From Chrysemys picta bellii (taxonomy: Eukaryota; Chordata; Testudines; Emydidae): 64,000 nt of DNA. Under the pieces are notes generated by a model. That model was given only the letters and a program-made list of their open reading frames with translations, was not told the DNA's origin and did no database searches. The position numbers were made by a program, and so were the translations under genes. Of the stretch, positions 11,610 through 23,245 are shown in pieces. Position 1 is the stretch's first letter. The number at the start of each line of letters is the position of its first letter. The stretch is taken from NCBI RefSeq assembly GCF_011386835.1, contig NC_088800.1, positions 22,248,572-22,312,571 on the forward strand, given 5' to 3'.

Positions 11610-12624
11610 AGTGATGAAACTTGGTTCTTCCACAATCACCTTACTCAGGGCCTTTGGTTCCTTTCCATGCTAAAATGGGAGAACAAGCCAGTGATCACTT
11701 TGCTTGACTGAAAGCAATCTGGGATTCAAGAGTTAAAGTTTGTTTGGCACTTTGAAAGTGTAAAGGGCCATGTAAGAGCTAAATATTATCGATAATCATT
11801 ATTATTGTATTGTCTTTGAGTATAGCATTTCAGCTATCAAGTTGGTGAGTTTGTGGATTCACTCAAGTACAAAAAAGGCATAGATATTTCACAGGAAATA
11901 CCCTGGAGCAAAACAGAATAGATACGTAGTTGCTGAAAAATAATCAGTCAAACGATGGCTGACAAAAGCTACCAAGCTTAGTGGTTTGGGATGAAACTAG
12001 TCCGATATTATTCAGAGACATTACTAGACTAACCTTGCTGTTCTTCATTGATTAAGTTATTCAGTGACTCAGTTGTTGAGATATTTGACCAGCTCTCTGC
12101 TGGACACTTGCTCTGTTATTTCACTCCTATTCCTGGGCCTTTTCTTTCCCTCCTTGAGATGCAGCATCTCTTGTCCTCTCATTTGATTGTCTTGATCTCA
12201 TTCTCTTGTCATCTTGTTTCATTTTCCAGCCCATCACTCTATTTCTTTTTCCTACAGGTATTCCACTTTTCTTTCATTTCCTCCAACCCACTCCTCTACT
12301 CTTCTCACAACTGCCACCTTCTTGTCTAACCCCAATCTCTGCCTCCATTTCCAATGTGCCCAGCCTTCTCTCTTTTCTTATGCATCCTCTTTCACTGCCT
12401 GGAACCTTCCTTTCCCCCCTTCATCCCTTACCTCATTCACTCTCTGTCTCTCCCAATCTCTTCTGGTCTCACCTTGCAATTCCTCTTGGCCAGCACAGCC
12501 TGAACTTTGCAAGACTCTAAAGCAAGAGCACAGGAGAGTCTGCTGGGCTCATGTCTGTCTTTTCAGTCTGTGATCTGGTCCAAAATGCAGCAGAAATGCC
12601 ACAATTAGACTTTGTGGAAAGGGA
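11610..12624. other. No gene seen; pyrimidine-rich tract inside
   Basis: Contains a strand-skewed C+T tract at roughly 12090-12480. The overlapping frames at 12048-12573 are open because the tract lacks purine-containing stop codons, not because they are conserved. No domain is recognisable. Confidence 0.45.
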
Positions 12625-12632
12625 GGACAAGC

Positions 12633-12758
12633 TAGGGTGATCAGATGTCCCAATTCTATAGGGACAGTCCCAATATTTGGGGCTTTTTTTTATATAGGCT
12701 CCTATTACCCCCCCCCACCCCCATCCCGATTTTTCACACTTGCTGTCTGGTCACCCTA
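12633..12758. mobile_element. Short MITE, TAGGGTGACC family (second copy)
   Basis: Starts TAGGGTGATCAGATGTCC and ends TGTCTGGTCACCCTA. The flanking 8-mers are GGACAAGC (12625-12632) and GAACAAGC (12759-12766), a duplication with one difference. It is the same family as 531-653, in opposite orientation, and shares the 'tatataggctcctatta' interior and a C-rich run. Non-coding. Confidence 0.8.
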
Positions 12759-12766
12759 GAACAAGC

Positions 12767-15206
12767 ACTGAAGAACTGCTGTAGTCCATGGTACAGAGTA
12801 CCATGGTGTTCCTCACTGAGTGTGGAAGTAGGGTTGCAATCTGGACAGCTAAGGGTAGATAGCTCCAGGGACAGATTCTACAAGGACTGGCTTACACCTT
12901 TGTGTAGTGGAGAAGTAGCTGGAAGCAACCTATATACATCTGTGCATACCCAGCAGTAACAGCTGCAGCCCACCTGGGTAGGTGCCTCAGATCTCATTGG
13001 TTGAGGGCAGGCTTCCATCCCCTTTATTTCAGGTTGTTAAAGACCCCTACTCCCCCCCCCCACTTTGGTTTTGTTTCCCAGAACAGACTTTGGTTCCTCA
13101 TGAGGAGCCAACATGAGGAGAGAGAAGCAAGAAGTAAAAGAAATAGCTACGTTAATTCTGTGAGACAGGCTCAGAGATTGTTGTGACCTGTATGTAATAA
13201 GCAGGATAAGCTGATTCAGCAAAAAGTGTTTGGCTGCTGCACTGTGGTTTGTGCTGAATCAAGCCCTTCGGGGTTTTTTAATGTTAAATCTCTGGACCAG
13301 CTTGTTTACATTTTAAATACCAAAGTGCATTATATATGGTCAGGGATAAAGTGCCAGCTCTCATCTTTTAAACGCAATTGATCCATACACCAATAAAACT
13401 GTTAAATTGTGCATAGGCCAAGTCTCACGATCTTTAATTAAGGCCCAGTGCTGCTACTACTATAATCAATGAAAGGTTTGTCTAAGTAGCCTGCAGGATC
13501 AGCCTTATGTTATTATTAACCTGTTCTCTAACACACATTGGCCAAGTGCCAGTCCTGTTAGATGTAAAACACTGGAAACAAGAGAAAGCAATATCAAACT
13601 AGAGATTAAGTTGTTGCCTATAGGGTGAAATTCACCCCAGCACAGAGTGCAAGCACTTAGTCTGTGCATCATTTAAGTCTAAGTTTAGCTCTCTGCACAG
13701 GGATGAATTTCTCCCCAAAGGATATAATGCATTGATGCACCAGAGATACAGAAGCTGTTAGGCTTATGCTGTATTGCATAGGCCAGCCTGAGAAATGGAG
13801 GCCCAGTCAGCATAAGCCACTTAGGCTAAAGTCAGTCTAATTTCACGTGTGAACTCTCTCCCACCTAGCCAAAGAGCAGTAAAATCTCCTGTTTATTAGC
13901 ACATACAGTGGATAGTTGCTTTCTATTCACTTTTTCCCTTGGATGTTTCTCTGCAGACAGACAAATAAAATGAAGTCCCAGCACCACAGAGGACACTGCT
14001 GTTTCACAGACACTCTCACACACACTTACTATTTTACAATGAGCAGCAAAGTACATCACAGAATAACTGGCTTCAAATAATTTCAAGATCTCATAAAATA
14101 GACAATAGGTTTGACTTTTCCCATATCTATTTAACTGGGATCACCTAAAAATGCAAACCTGCATACAGTATTTGCCCAGCCCTGACAGCTCACGCTAAGA
14201 ACATTTGTGAAAACACTCATCTTCTAAACCTCAAACTTTAATAAGCTTCTAACAGCTCACAATGGGCACCGCTAAGCTTTTCACCTTACAAAAACCTTGA
14301 GTGATGTTCAGAATTAGGTACATCTACATTCAAACAACATTTAGGTGGCAGCAATTTAGTTTAATTTGAAACTTTGCTCTATGTACATTTTTTCCTTCAA
14401 CTCTTTCAGCTAGAGCAGTTTCTTATTCATCATTAGACTTGAGGGCAGTTCCACCACAACAGTCGATGGGTTTGCTCCTGGACTCTTTATAGGAGCAAGA
14501 CTCTAGCTAAAGGATTAGGCTCCACACAATTTCTTCTTGCAACTATATCTGTATCTCAGTGATCCCCACCTCATGTCAATGTTTTAACAGTTATCATTTG
14601 CTATTTCTCTGACAAAACTCCCACTACCTTGAACAGTTTGCTAAAGACTTTCATCAGCAGAGCATTTGCTTTATATAAGGTTCTCAAAGGCACGGCTGGT
14701 CTCTACAGCAGGTGTTGGAAATCAAAGCTGACTGTTCTGAGTAATTTATAAATAGCCCCCTGATTTCCTCAGAATACTACCACATCCCAAAGTACTAATG
14801 GTATCTAAATACACCAGGGGACCAGAAACTCCAAGGGAGCCCCTGAAGTATTACTTACCTTTCTTTGCTAGAGGGGTTTCTGGCATTGAGACACATAGAA
14901 TTAAGGGTAAGGAAGGTTGTTTCCAGTGATCTATCTTATGGAGCAGCTTCTAGACTGGGAGATCAGTCTGTTAAGGGAGCTGGGGAGAAAACATACAGTG
15001 TCAGCTCCAGTGCAAAGAGGCCTCTTTCACTCTTCACTATGCCATTAAAGCAATGGTGTGTGTATCAATTGTGTTAAGTCAGATTCCTCAAAATACTGCC
15101 TGGGTTATGGAACCCCCAGCAGCAACTAACAACATGAGCAACTCTGGACCACAAAAGAAAGGGTCTCCTTTAGGAACTGCCTAAGCTAGAAACTCCATTT
15201 GTAATG
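12767..15206. other. No gene seen; unique sequence
   Basis: No supportable feature. Short frames only, without recognisable domains. Confidence 0.4.
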
Positions 15207-15210
15207 AATC

Positions 15211-15332
15211 AGAGGGGTAGCCGTGTTAAAAGCAGCAAAGAGTTCTGTGGCACCTTATAGACTAACAGACGTATTGGAGCATGAGCTTTCGTGGGTTGCA
15301 TCCGACGAAGTGGGTATAAATCCACTCTTCGC
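15211..15332 (-). mobile_element. Penelope-like tail fragment, 5'-inverted
   Basis: Left part 15211-15296 is the antisense PLE 3' tail (GAGGGGTAGCCGTGTTA ... AGACTAACAGACGTATTGG ... GCATGAGCTTTCGTGGGT), the same family as the tail of the full PLE at 52025. From 15297 the orientation flips: TGCATCCGACGAAGTGGGTA reads in the sense direction. The insertion is therefore minus-oriented with its 5' part inverted, like 10243-10412. No clear target duplication was found. Confidence 0.75.
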
Positions 15333-15406
15333 TGCATTTGTCATGAGTTAACTTCTCCCTCTGCACTCACCTGCAGTTTTGTTGGATGATAACTATCAGC
15401 CTAGCC

Positions 15407-15739
15407 CAGTGTTTCTCAAACTGGGGCCGCCGCTTCTGTAGGGAAAGCCCCTGGCAGGCCGGGCCTGTTTGTTTACCTGCCCCATCCACAGGTCCGGCCG
15501 ATTGCGGCTCCCACTGGCCACAGTTCACCACTGCAGGCCAATGGGAGCTGCTGGAAGCAGCGGCCAGTACGTCCCTTGGCCCACGCCGCTTCCAGCAGCT
15601 CCCATTGGCCTGGGGCAGTAAACCGTGGCCAGGGGGAGCCACGATCGGCTGGACCTGCGGACGCAGCAGGTAAACAAACTGGCCCGGCCCGCCAGGGGCT
15701 TTCCCTACACAAGCGGCGGCCCCAGTTTGAGAAATACTG
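15407..15739. mobile_element. Foldback hAT element, CAGTGTTTCTCAAAC ends
   Basis: A 333-bp near-palindrome with ends CAGTGTTTCTCAAACTGGGG and CCCCAGTTTGAGAAATACTG. The perfect 8-bp duplication is GCCTAGCC (15399-15406 and 15740-15747). The arms meet near 15570 and contain CCGGCC-rich and TGCTGGAAGC-type sequence. It is the same family as 41266-41598. The frames on both strands are products of the palindrome and not genes. Confidence 0.9.
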
Positions 15740-15747
15740 GCCTAGCC

Positions 15748-16816
15748 AATGAGTCCAGTATGAGCTATCTTAATTCCAACTATCCACAGAGAATACAGAG
15801 GACTGAATGGCCACATGTTGCCTGAATGTTAAATGCTCTTAATTTGTTGTAGTTTGTATTCAGGTATTTTTTTTTTATTTCTATTTCACTTGCAGTATGT
15901 ACTATTTAACCCTTGATCCAAGTTCATTGTCCTCCTTATTCTATCCATGAGCTATCTTCTGGAAAACCACTTGGTAGTCTGCTGAAAACTAATCTGATCA
16001 CCTACAGAGTCTTGCTTCTTGTGCAACTGTGCATCAGTAAACAGTATTTATTTCCTGGGGATTTCCAGATGGAACTTCTCCACTAAATTAGTTCAAATCC
16101 AGGGAGTGTATACACCAAGACCTACTTTAACACACATCCCTTTGGGAGTGAGGGTTAACTTGCTACCCTGGCAAAATCACCTCTCATAAGATAACTAATT
16201 GATTTCTTATTATCTTGCAACAGGCTCTTGTATATTATTACTGCACTTTATTAAACCCTCGGTGCTGCCTCTCCACTTCTACTTGTTCAGCCTTATGCCA
16301 GCCTGAAAAGTTACTCTGTTATTTAAGGACAATCCTTGAAGACAGTGGAAGTTTTGCCTGAGTAAGGAATCCGCAGGACTTTAGGACCCGAGTTTACAGT
16401 CACAAGTTTCCCACACTTTTTTAATTTCACTGATGTCAGTGAGATCAGAATCATACCCAAGTCTGTAAATACTTGGATAATAATCTAAGGCAGTACACAG
16501 CAGCTGTTGTCAGAAGGAGATGTGCTCTGGAAATTGCCTGCTGCATTGTCCCTTTACAATTTTGTTATTTTTATAACAACTCAGTGCTGACATGTAAACA
16601 ATGCCAGAAAATAATTTTCTTTATAAATATCTTTAATTGAAAACAGCTTTCCTAAACCAAAGCAAATTGTATGCAGAAGAGATGCTTCAGGGTCATTAAC
16701 AAAGGCTTCTTTGGGCCTAAATTAGAAATGTAGAAAGTGTACTACTTTGTTCTTTTTCCTGATTTCTTCAGATTAAACTATTAACAGAACACACATTTTT
16801 TCTATTAAGCTAAAGA
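15748..16816. other. No gene seen; AT-rich unique sequence
   Basis: AT-rich, with no bounded element, exon or RNA gene visible. Confidence 0.4.
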
Positions 16817-17165
16817 CAGTGTTGCCAACTTTCACAGTTTTATCCTAAGTTTAATGTTAGTTGGGTTGTTTGTTTTTTTAAAGTCTCAGCTGCTGGAATC
16901 ATGTGGTTACATGATAATCTCAGCTTTCATTTTAAAAAGTTTGTAGTTCTAAGGGTGATAAAGAGAACCTGGAAAATGTGAACCCTATGGGCTCAAAAAC
17001 CTGAAGGCAAATGGGCCTGCATTGTGAAGGAGGTCAGACTAAATGATCATAATGGTCCCTTCTGACCTTAAAGTCTATGATTGTATGAAAAGATCCCAAA
17101 TCCTTTTTTTTAAATCTCATGATTTTTTGAATCCTGACTTGCAATTTTTGGGTGCTTGAGTAGGT
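16817..17165. repeat. hAT-type MITE relic (CAGTGTTGCCAA), with CR1 scrap inside
   Basis: Starts CAGTGTTGCCAACTTTCAC and keeps family words such as CATGTGGTTACATGATAATC and TCTCATGATTTTT. The same family, with both ends, is at 21842-22140. The right terminal repeat is lost here. A CR1 3' end (17022-17087) lies within it. Confidence 0.6.
17022..17087 (+). mobile_element. CR1 3'-end fragment
   Basis: The 3' UTR end of a CR1-type LINE: GGAGGTCAGACTAAATGATC, then ATGGTCCCTTCTGACCTTAA, then AAGTCTATGATTGTATG. The terminal octamer-like repeat (ATTSTATG type) fixes the 3' end at 17087. It is severely 5'-truncated, as is usual for CR1. Confidence 0.75.
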
Positions 17166-17190
17166 GCTATTGACATTAGCCTCTCTAAGG

Positions 17191-17374
17191 CAGTGGTATC
17201 CAAACTTTTTTGATCGCGCACCCCTATCAGTAAAAAAATTGTGAACACACACCCCCTGCCACACCCGCCCGAACTGCCAAAGCAAAAAAAAAAAGTGCTC
17301 CTCCTGCCGCGCACCGCCCCAGGGTCCTCTTGCGCACCCCTTGCGGTGCACGCACCCCACTTTGGAGACCACTG
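17191..17374. mobile_element. hAT MITE, CAGTGGTATCCAAAC ends
   Basis: A 184-bp element with ends CAGTGGTATCCAAACTTTT and TTTGGAGACCACTG in inverted orientation. The interior has an A-run near 17285 and GCGCACCCCT-type repeats. The flanks (CTCTAAGG and CCTTATGT) do not form a clean 8-bp duplication, so the ends may have decayed. Assignment rests on the terminal inverted repeats. Confidence 0.65.
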
Positions 17375-17709
17375 CCTTATGTCCAACAAGCAGTAGGTAA
17401 AGTGCTTTATGGAACTTTTAATGCACAGTAGCAGATAAAGTGTTTTGACCTACTACTGTTGGACAAAGTCCTTAGTGCGCAGCAGGCTAGTGCGCTCTAC
17501 ATTCACATCCTAAGTCTCCGCGTGGGCAATCCCTTAGATTGCATATGTATGTAAAACTAATGAAAGTCAAGAAGCTAAGGCCTAACCCTGTTCCTACTGT
17601 AATAAATGGGAATTTTTCCTTCACCATCAATGTAAATGTGATCGCTCCCTACCTTGTTAACACTCTTGGAATCAATGGTTCAATCCTGTTTCATTGAAGT
17701 CAATGGCAA
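17375..17709. other. No gene seen; short unique spacer
   Basis: Spacer between the MITE and the CR1. Nothing is recognised except a copy of the recurrent TGAAGTCAATGG word at 17694-17705. Confidence 0.4.
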
Positions 17710-19959
17710 AATCTCTCCCAGAACACCCCTGGGAATTGGTAGGGGAAGTAGAAGTGGGTGGCAACCTGAGCAGCAGTGACCATGAGATAGTCGAGTTCAG
17801 GATCCTGACAAAAGGAAGAAAGGAGAGCAGCAGAATATGGACCCTGGACTTCAGAAAAGCAGAGTTTGACTCCCTCAGGGAACAGAGGGGCAGGATCACC
17901 TGGGAGGCTAATATGAGGGGGAAAGGAGTCCAGGAGAGCTGGCTGTATTTTAAAGAAGCCTTATTGAGGGTGCAGGAACAAACCATCCCGATGTGCAGAA
18001 AGAATAGCAAATATGGCAGGTGACCAGCTTGGCTTAGAAGAGAAATCTTCGGTGAGCTTTAACACAAAAAGGAAGCTTACCAGAAATGGAAACTTGGACC
18101 GATGCCTAGAGAGGAGTATCAAAATATTGCTCGATTATATGCAGGGATGTAATCAGGAAGGCCAAAGCACAATTGGAGTTTGCAGCTAGCAAGGGATGTG
18201 AAGGGTAATAAGAAGGGTTTCTACAGGTGTGTTAGCAACAAGAAGGTCAGAGAAAGTGTGGAACCTATACTGAATGTGGGAGGCAACCTAGTGACAGATG
18301 ATGTGGAAAAAGCTGAAGTACTCAATGCTTTTTTTTGCCTCGGTCTTCACAGACAAGGTCAGCTCCCAGACTGCTGCACTGGGCAGCACAGTATGGGGAG
18401 GAGGTGAGCAGCCGTCAGTGGTGAAAGAACAGGTTAAGGACTATTTAGAAAAGCTGGACATGCACAAGTCCATGGGGCTGGATGCAATGCTCCGAGGGTG
18501 CTGAGGGAGTTGGCTGATGTGATTGCAGAGCCACTGGCAATTATCTTTGAAAACTCATGGCAACTGGGGGAGGTCCTGGACGATTGGAAAAAGGCAAATA
18601 TAGTGCCTGTCTTTAAAAAGGGGAAGAAAGAAAACCCAGGGAACTACAGACCAGTCAGTCTCACATCAGTCCCTGAAAAATCATGGAGCAGGTCCTCAAG
18701 GAATCCATTTTAAAGCACTTGGAGGAGAGGAAGGTGATCCGGAACAGTCAACATGGATTCACCAAGGGCAAGTCATGCCTGACCGACCTGACTGCCTTCT
18801 ATGATGAGATAACTGGCTCTGTAGATATGGGGAAAGCAGTGGACATGATATACCTTGACTTTAGCAAAGCTTTTGATACGGTCTCCCACAGTATTCTTGC
18901 CAGCAAGTTAAAGAAGTATGGATTGGCTGAATGGACTATAAGGTGGATAGAAAGCTGGCTAGATCGTCGGGCTCAATGGGTAGTGATCAATGGCTCCATG
19001 TCTAGTTGGCAGCCGGCATCAAGCAGAGTGCCCTGGGGATCGGTCCTGGGGCCAGTTTTGTTCAACATCTTCATTAATGATCTGGATGATGGGATGGATT
19101 GCACCCTCAGCAAGTTCGCGGCTAACACTAAGCTTGGGGGAGAGGTAGATACACTGAAAGGTAGGGATAGGGTCCTGAGTGACCTACACAAATTGGAGGA
19201 TTGGGCCAAAAGAAATCTGAGGAGGCTCAACAAGGACAAGTGCATAATCCTGCACTTAGGACGGAAGAATTCCATGCACTGCTACAAGCTGGGGAGTGAC
19301 TGGCTAAGTGGCATTCTGCAGAAAAGGACCTGGGGATTACAGTAGATGAGAAGCTGGATATGAGTCAAGAGTGTGCCCTTGTTCCCAAGAAGGCTAACGG
19401 CATATTGGGCTGCATTAGTGGGAACATTTGCCAGCAGATCGAGGGAAGTGCTTATTGTCTCTATTCGGCCCTGGTGGGGCCACATCTGGAGTATTGCGTC
19501 CAGTTTTGTGCCCCGCACTACAGAAAGGATGTGGACAAATTGGAGAGAGTCCAGTGGAGGGCAACAAAAATTATTAGGGGGCTGGGGTACATAACTTATG
19601 AGGAGAGGCTGAGGGAACTGGGCTTATTAAGTATGCAGAAGAGAAGAGTGAGAGGGGATTTGATAGTAGCATTCAGTTACCTGAAGGGGGGGTTCCAAAG
19701 GGGATGGAGCTAGGCTGTTCTCAGTGATTGCAGATGACAGAACAAGGAGCGGGATGTCAAGTTGCAGTGGGGGAGGTCTACGTTGGATATTAGGAAAAAC
19801 TGTTTCACTAGGAGGGTAGTGAAGCACTGGAATGGGTTATCTAGGGAATCTCCATCCTTAGAGGTTATTAAGGCCCAGCTTGATAAATCCTTGGCTGGTA
19901 TGATTTACTTGGGATTGGTCCTGGTTTGAGGTCTCTTCCTCATCTTCTATGATTCTATG
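17710..19959 (+). mobile_element. 5'-truncated CR1 LINE
   Basis: A CR1 retrotransposon that begins in the region between endonuclease and reverse transcriptase (DHEIVEFRI at about 17777) and runs to the 3' UTR. It ends in the CR1 terminal motif CTATGATTCTATG at 19947-19959. Pieces of one protein appear in several frames in order: the linker (17694-18023), the AKGCNKKGFYR-like part (18180-18407), the [19 protein letters not shown] part (18498-18713), the RT palm (18683-19345) and the C-terminal thumb (19360-19713). The breaks between them are frameshifts and stops, so the copy is dead. Truncation at the 5' side is normal for CR1 insertions. Confidence 0.93.
18683..19345 (+). pseudogene. CR1 reverse transcriptase palm, catalytically dead
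   Basis: A 220-residue open stretch of the CR1 RT, an enzyme that copies LINE RNA at a nicked target site. Visible in order are QHGFTKGKSCLTDL (about 23-36), RT motif A YLDFSKAFDTV (about 57-67, with catalytic Asp 59), the block RVPWGSVLGP (about 115-124, where the family usually has Q in place of this W), and FAANTKLGG (about 144-152). The last replaces the family's FADDTKLGG, so both catalytic aspartates of the box are gone. The first Met is in mid-protein, so this is not a real start. The frame is lost on both sides through frameshifts, for example near 18690 and 19345. The reading is secure; loss of activity follows from the missing Asp pair. Confidence 0.9.
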
Positions 19960-21841
19960 CTCCCATAGGGTAAGTATACCCACCTGCTGAACCACCCTTT
20001 AAATTTGCGTGGTGCCTCTTCAAGCTGCTTATGATCAGATTTGAGGCTACTGCATTGTCCCATCTTCTCTTCGGCCCTCTCTGTCCTGTGTGCACCCCCT
20101 TGGAGTACCAGGAGTGCAATTGTGCCTGGCCCAGCTGCAGGGAGATTCAATAGAAGGCCATTGTGTACCTATGCAAGGACCAAGTACATTCTAGCTTCCC
20201 ATATCAAAACTTTTTTAAAACACCAAAAATAAGGACTAGATATCTACAAATTTTTAAAAAATATATATTAAAACTAAACCACTGTTACTTAATAGAAAAG
20301 AGTCCATAGAACGCTATGAGCTTGAGCCATCAAAACTTGATTGCTGTGAGTATTCCTGGGTTATGTGAATAGTCCCCTTTTGAAAGTAACAAAACTGCTC
20401 AGATGATTAATGTCCACCGGCAGCATTTGCAGATTGGACCTTATGGTTTTTGCCATTCTAGAATTAAAAGATGGATGCTTCTGATGAACCAGGCAAAATA
20501 TTCAGGATTAATAAATGTGCATTAAGTTATTTAACATTTTATATTGGGCATAAAGATATTTTGCGTAGCAGGTAAAAAGTGAAAAATTTAAAAATTTAAG
20601 TAGCACAGACATTTCAAAGTATTTTGAATCCAACAGAATGTATGAAATCATATAAAAGACACTGCCCGTACAAGTTCATCGCTAAAGTCATTGACATTAA
20701 CATGATTCATTGTGTTCTGAAAGAAAAACAGCTGCTTCCTTCTTGTGTAAGATGAGGCTAGCTGCAAGCTGTACTGACCAAACCTATCACTGAATTATTT
20801 CATTACTGATTTGTACTGTTGGTGACAGTTAGAGTGAGAGCCCATGATGGTGTGATGTATCTTAAAGTACTTTTATCAGCATGATTTGGCAATGACCACA
20901 CTACTTATGAATGGCAAGATTTTCTTTAGACATTGTAGAGTTAAGTTGTAGCCAGAGAGCTCATAGTCCTTTAGTTCCTAAAGAGGACCAGGATATGTTG
21001 TGTGGGACGCTTATGCGTTAGTTTAATTAAAGATGTTTACACCTCCTATAAATCTCCCTATCTTTGTGTGCTTCTTATTTTCTGCCTGTACCACCACACT
21101 ACAGCCATTATCCTAGTGAAAAAGAAAATGAGATACTTGATTGCCAAATTAATTGGAGTTAGCCAGATGTGGAAATTTGATTTTCAATTATCCTGAGAGA
21201 TCAGATGTGACAGATCTTGAGTTCTAAAAATAATGCACTAGTTGTATTCTTCCAGTAAGGCAAGCTACTACAGTACTAACGAATTATGAGAAAAAAATCT
21301 ACGACTAGACCTGACTGGAAAATTTTCAACAAAATGCTTGTTGGAATTTGCTGGTTTATCAAAAGCAAAATGTTTCACAGGACCGTGTCAATTTCAGCAA
21401 AATTCCACCATAAACCAGACAGGTTTTTGATGGAACCATGCCAGGCAGGCAGGTTATTGTTGGAAACCTGCCCGGTTTCCTGCCAGCTCACCCACCTGGT
21501 GGGCTGATTGGGAGCTGAACCTTAGGAGTCCCAGGTGCCCAGGTTTGTATCTACTGAACAGCATGACTGTTGGGTGGATGGTGAGCCAGGAAGTCCTGGG
21601 AGTTCCAAGCTTCTCAGGCTTGCAGCACCTTCACAGAGTAGGCTCCTAGGGTCCCTGGCGGTGGGGAAGATCATAATGCAGCCTGCCATGAAGCTGGAGC
21701 TCCCAGTAGAACTGGGGAAGAAAATGGTAATTCAGTTTCACAGAGAATTTAGAAAGTTGTGGTTTTCTTTTTGAATTGGAATAAAGCCAGACTTTAAAAT
21801 CCTACATGAAATGGTATTATCGCCCAGCTCTCCCCCATACC
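19960..21841. other. No gene seen; unique sequence
   Basis: No supportable exon or bounded element. The reading frames at 19947-20232 overlap on both strands and show no domain. Confidence 0.4.
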
Positions 21842-22140
21842 CAGTATTGCCAAATCTTGCAATTTTATCATGAATCTTGCAATATTTGGTGGTGGGGTTT
21901 TTTTGAGGCCTCAATTCCTGAGTTATGTGATTACATGAGACTCTCAGAAAGCAAGTTTCTCGCCTTCCTGATTGCAGGAAAAAAACTTGAAAATGTGACC
22001 TAACAGCATAGAAACCAATGAATAAAAACAGCCCGAAATGTGTGGTGTTTTTTTTTTAATCTCGTGATTTTTAAGCCAAACTCATGATTTTTTTGGAGGA
22101 GGGGAATCTGATTTTTGACAGCTTGGGTTTGGCAATACTG
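21842..22140. mobile_element. hAT-type MITE, CAGTATTGCCAA ends
   Basis: A 299-bp element with ends CAGTATTGCCAAATC and GGTTTGGCAATACTG in inverted orientation, and family words such as TTACATGAGACTCTCAG and TCTCGTGATTTTTA inside. The flanks share CATAC (left 21836-21840, right 22141-22145), but the offset is not a clean 8-bp duplication. It is the same family as 16817-17165. Non-coding. Confidence 0.65.
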
Positions 22141-22148
22141 CATACACA

Positions 22149-22723
22149 CTTAATTCAGCTCAAGTAACTGATAGGTCTCTAATTTAGCACTGGATAAAGA
22201 AAATGACAGCATGAAGTTAGGAATTGTTTTCTGTTCTATTATGTACAATAAAACCTGACATTGACTTATGCAAAACACATGCTTTTAAAACTGGTTATAC
22301 AAGTCAGAATTCACACAGCTCACCCATGTATAAAACAGTTTTTGACTCTAGGGTTGAGGGAAAATAACTTTTTTCTCTTCTCTAAAGAGGTAAAGTCTTA
22401 CTTCTTTAGCCAGCCTACTTGCGACAGAACTCAGAAAGAGACATGCAGCGTCCTTCTATACCCCTTACACATGAAAGGTTGGATGGATCTGCACATTTCT
22501 TTAATATTCTGTAATGTGTAGAATTGTAGCCTACAGTGAGTTTAATGATTTCATCTTATACCTTAGTTACTATTAGTTATCACAAAACAACCACACAATT
22601 TATAGCCTTTGCTAGTCCACCCCCACAGCTCTATCAATCTTGATATCTAACACTCCTTGCTCTTTCAGTCTTAGAACTTTCTTGAACAACGTGCCTGAAT
22701 CCAGCCAGTATTTATTCTTTATT
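22149..22723. other. No gene seen; unique sequence
   Basis: AT-rich sequence without a supportable feature. Confidence 0.4.
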
Positions 22724-22731
22724 ATAATTAC

Positions 22732-23237
22732 CAGGGCCGGCTCCAGGAACCAGCCCTCCAAGCATGTGCTTGGGGCGGCACCTAGATGGGGGCGGCGCTC
22801 ACCCGGGGAGAGCGGGGCCACGGCCGTGCTCTCTGCCTTCCTCCCAGCGCTCCAGCGAGAGCGGGGCCCCGGCCAGGCTCGCCGCCCTCCCCCCGGCGCT
22901 CTGGTTGCCGGGGAGAGCAGAGCCGTGGCGGGCTCGCCGCCCTCCCCCCGGCACTCCGGCAGGCCGGGGAGAGCGGGGCCCCGGCCGTGCTCTCCGCCCT
23001 CCTCCCGGCGCTCCAGCCGGTCGGGGAGAGCGGGGCCCCAGCCGGGCTCTCCGCCCTCCTCCCGGCACTCCAGCCTCCGGGGAGAGCGGAGCCGCGGCGG
23101 GCTCGCCGCCCTCCCCCCAGCACTCCGGCGGGCCGGGGAGAGCGGGGCCCCGGCCGGGCTCGCTGCCGGGGAGAGCGGGCCCACGGCCGGGCTCACCACC
23201 CGGGGGGCGGCGGGAGGAGGGCAGGGAGCCGGCCCTG
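22732..23237. mobile_element. hAT MITE filled by a GC-rich minisatellite
   Basis: Ends CAGGGCCGGCTCC and GGAGCCGGCCCTG are exact inverted repeats. The flanking 8-mers ATAATTAC (22724-22731) and ATAATAAC (23238-23245) form a duplication with one difference. From about 22800 to 23180 the interior is a minisatellite of roughly 55-60 bp units, each containing GGGGAGAGCGGGGCC followed by a CTCSCCGCCCTCC block, in about seven copies. This makes a local CpG island. The 100-216 aa frames on both strands are the repeat read through without stops and encode low-complexity Pro/Gly/Ala/Arg, so I do not call them genes. Confidence 0.85.
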
Positions 23238-23245
23238 ATAATAAC

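Noticed and set aside
15367..15712. Frames on both strands of similar length
   Set aside because: Mirror images caused by the palindromic foldback hAT.
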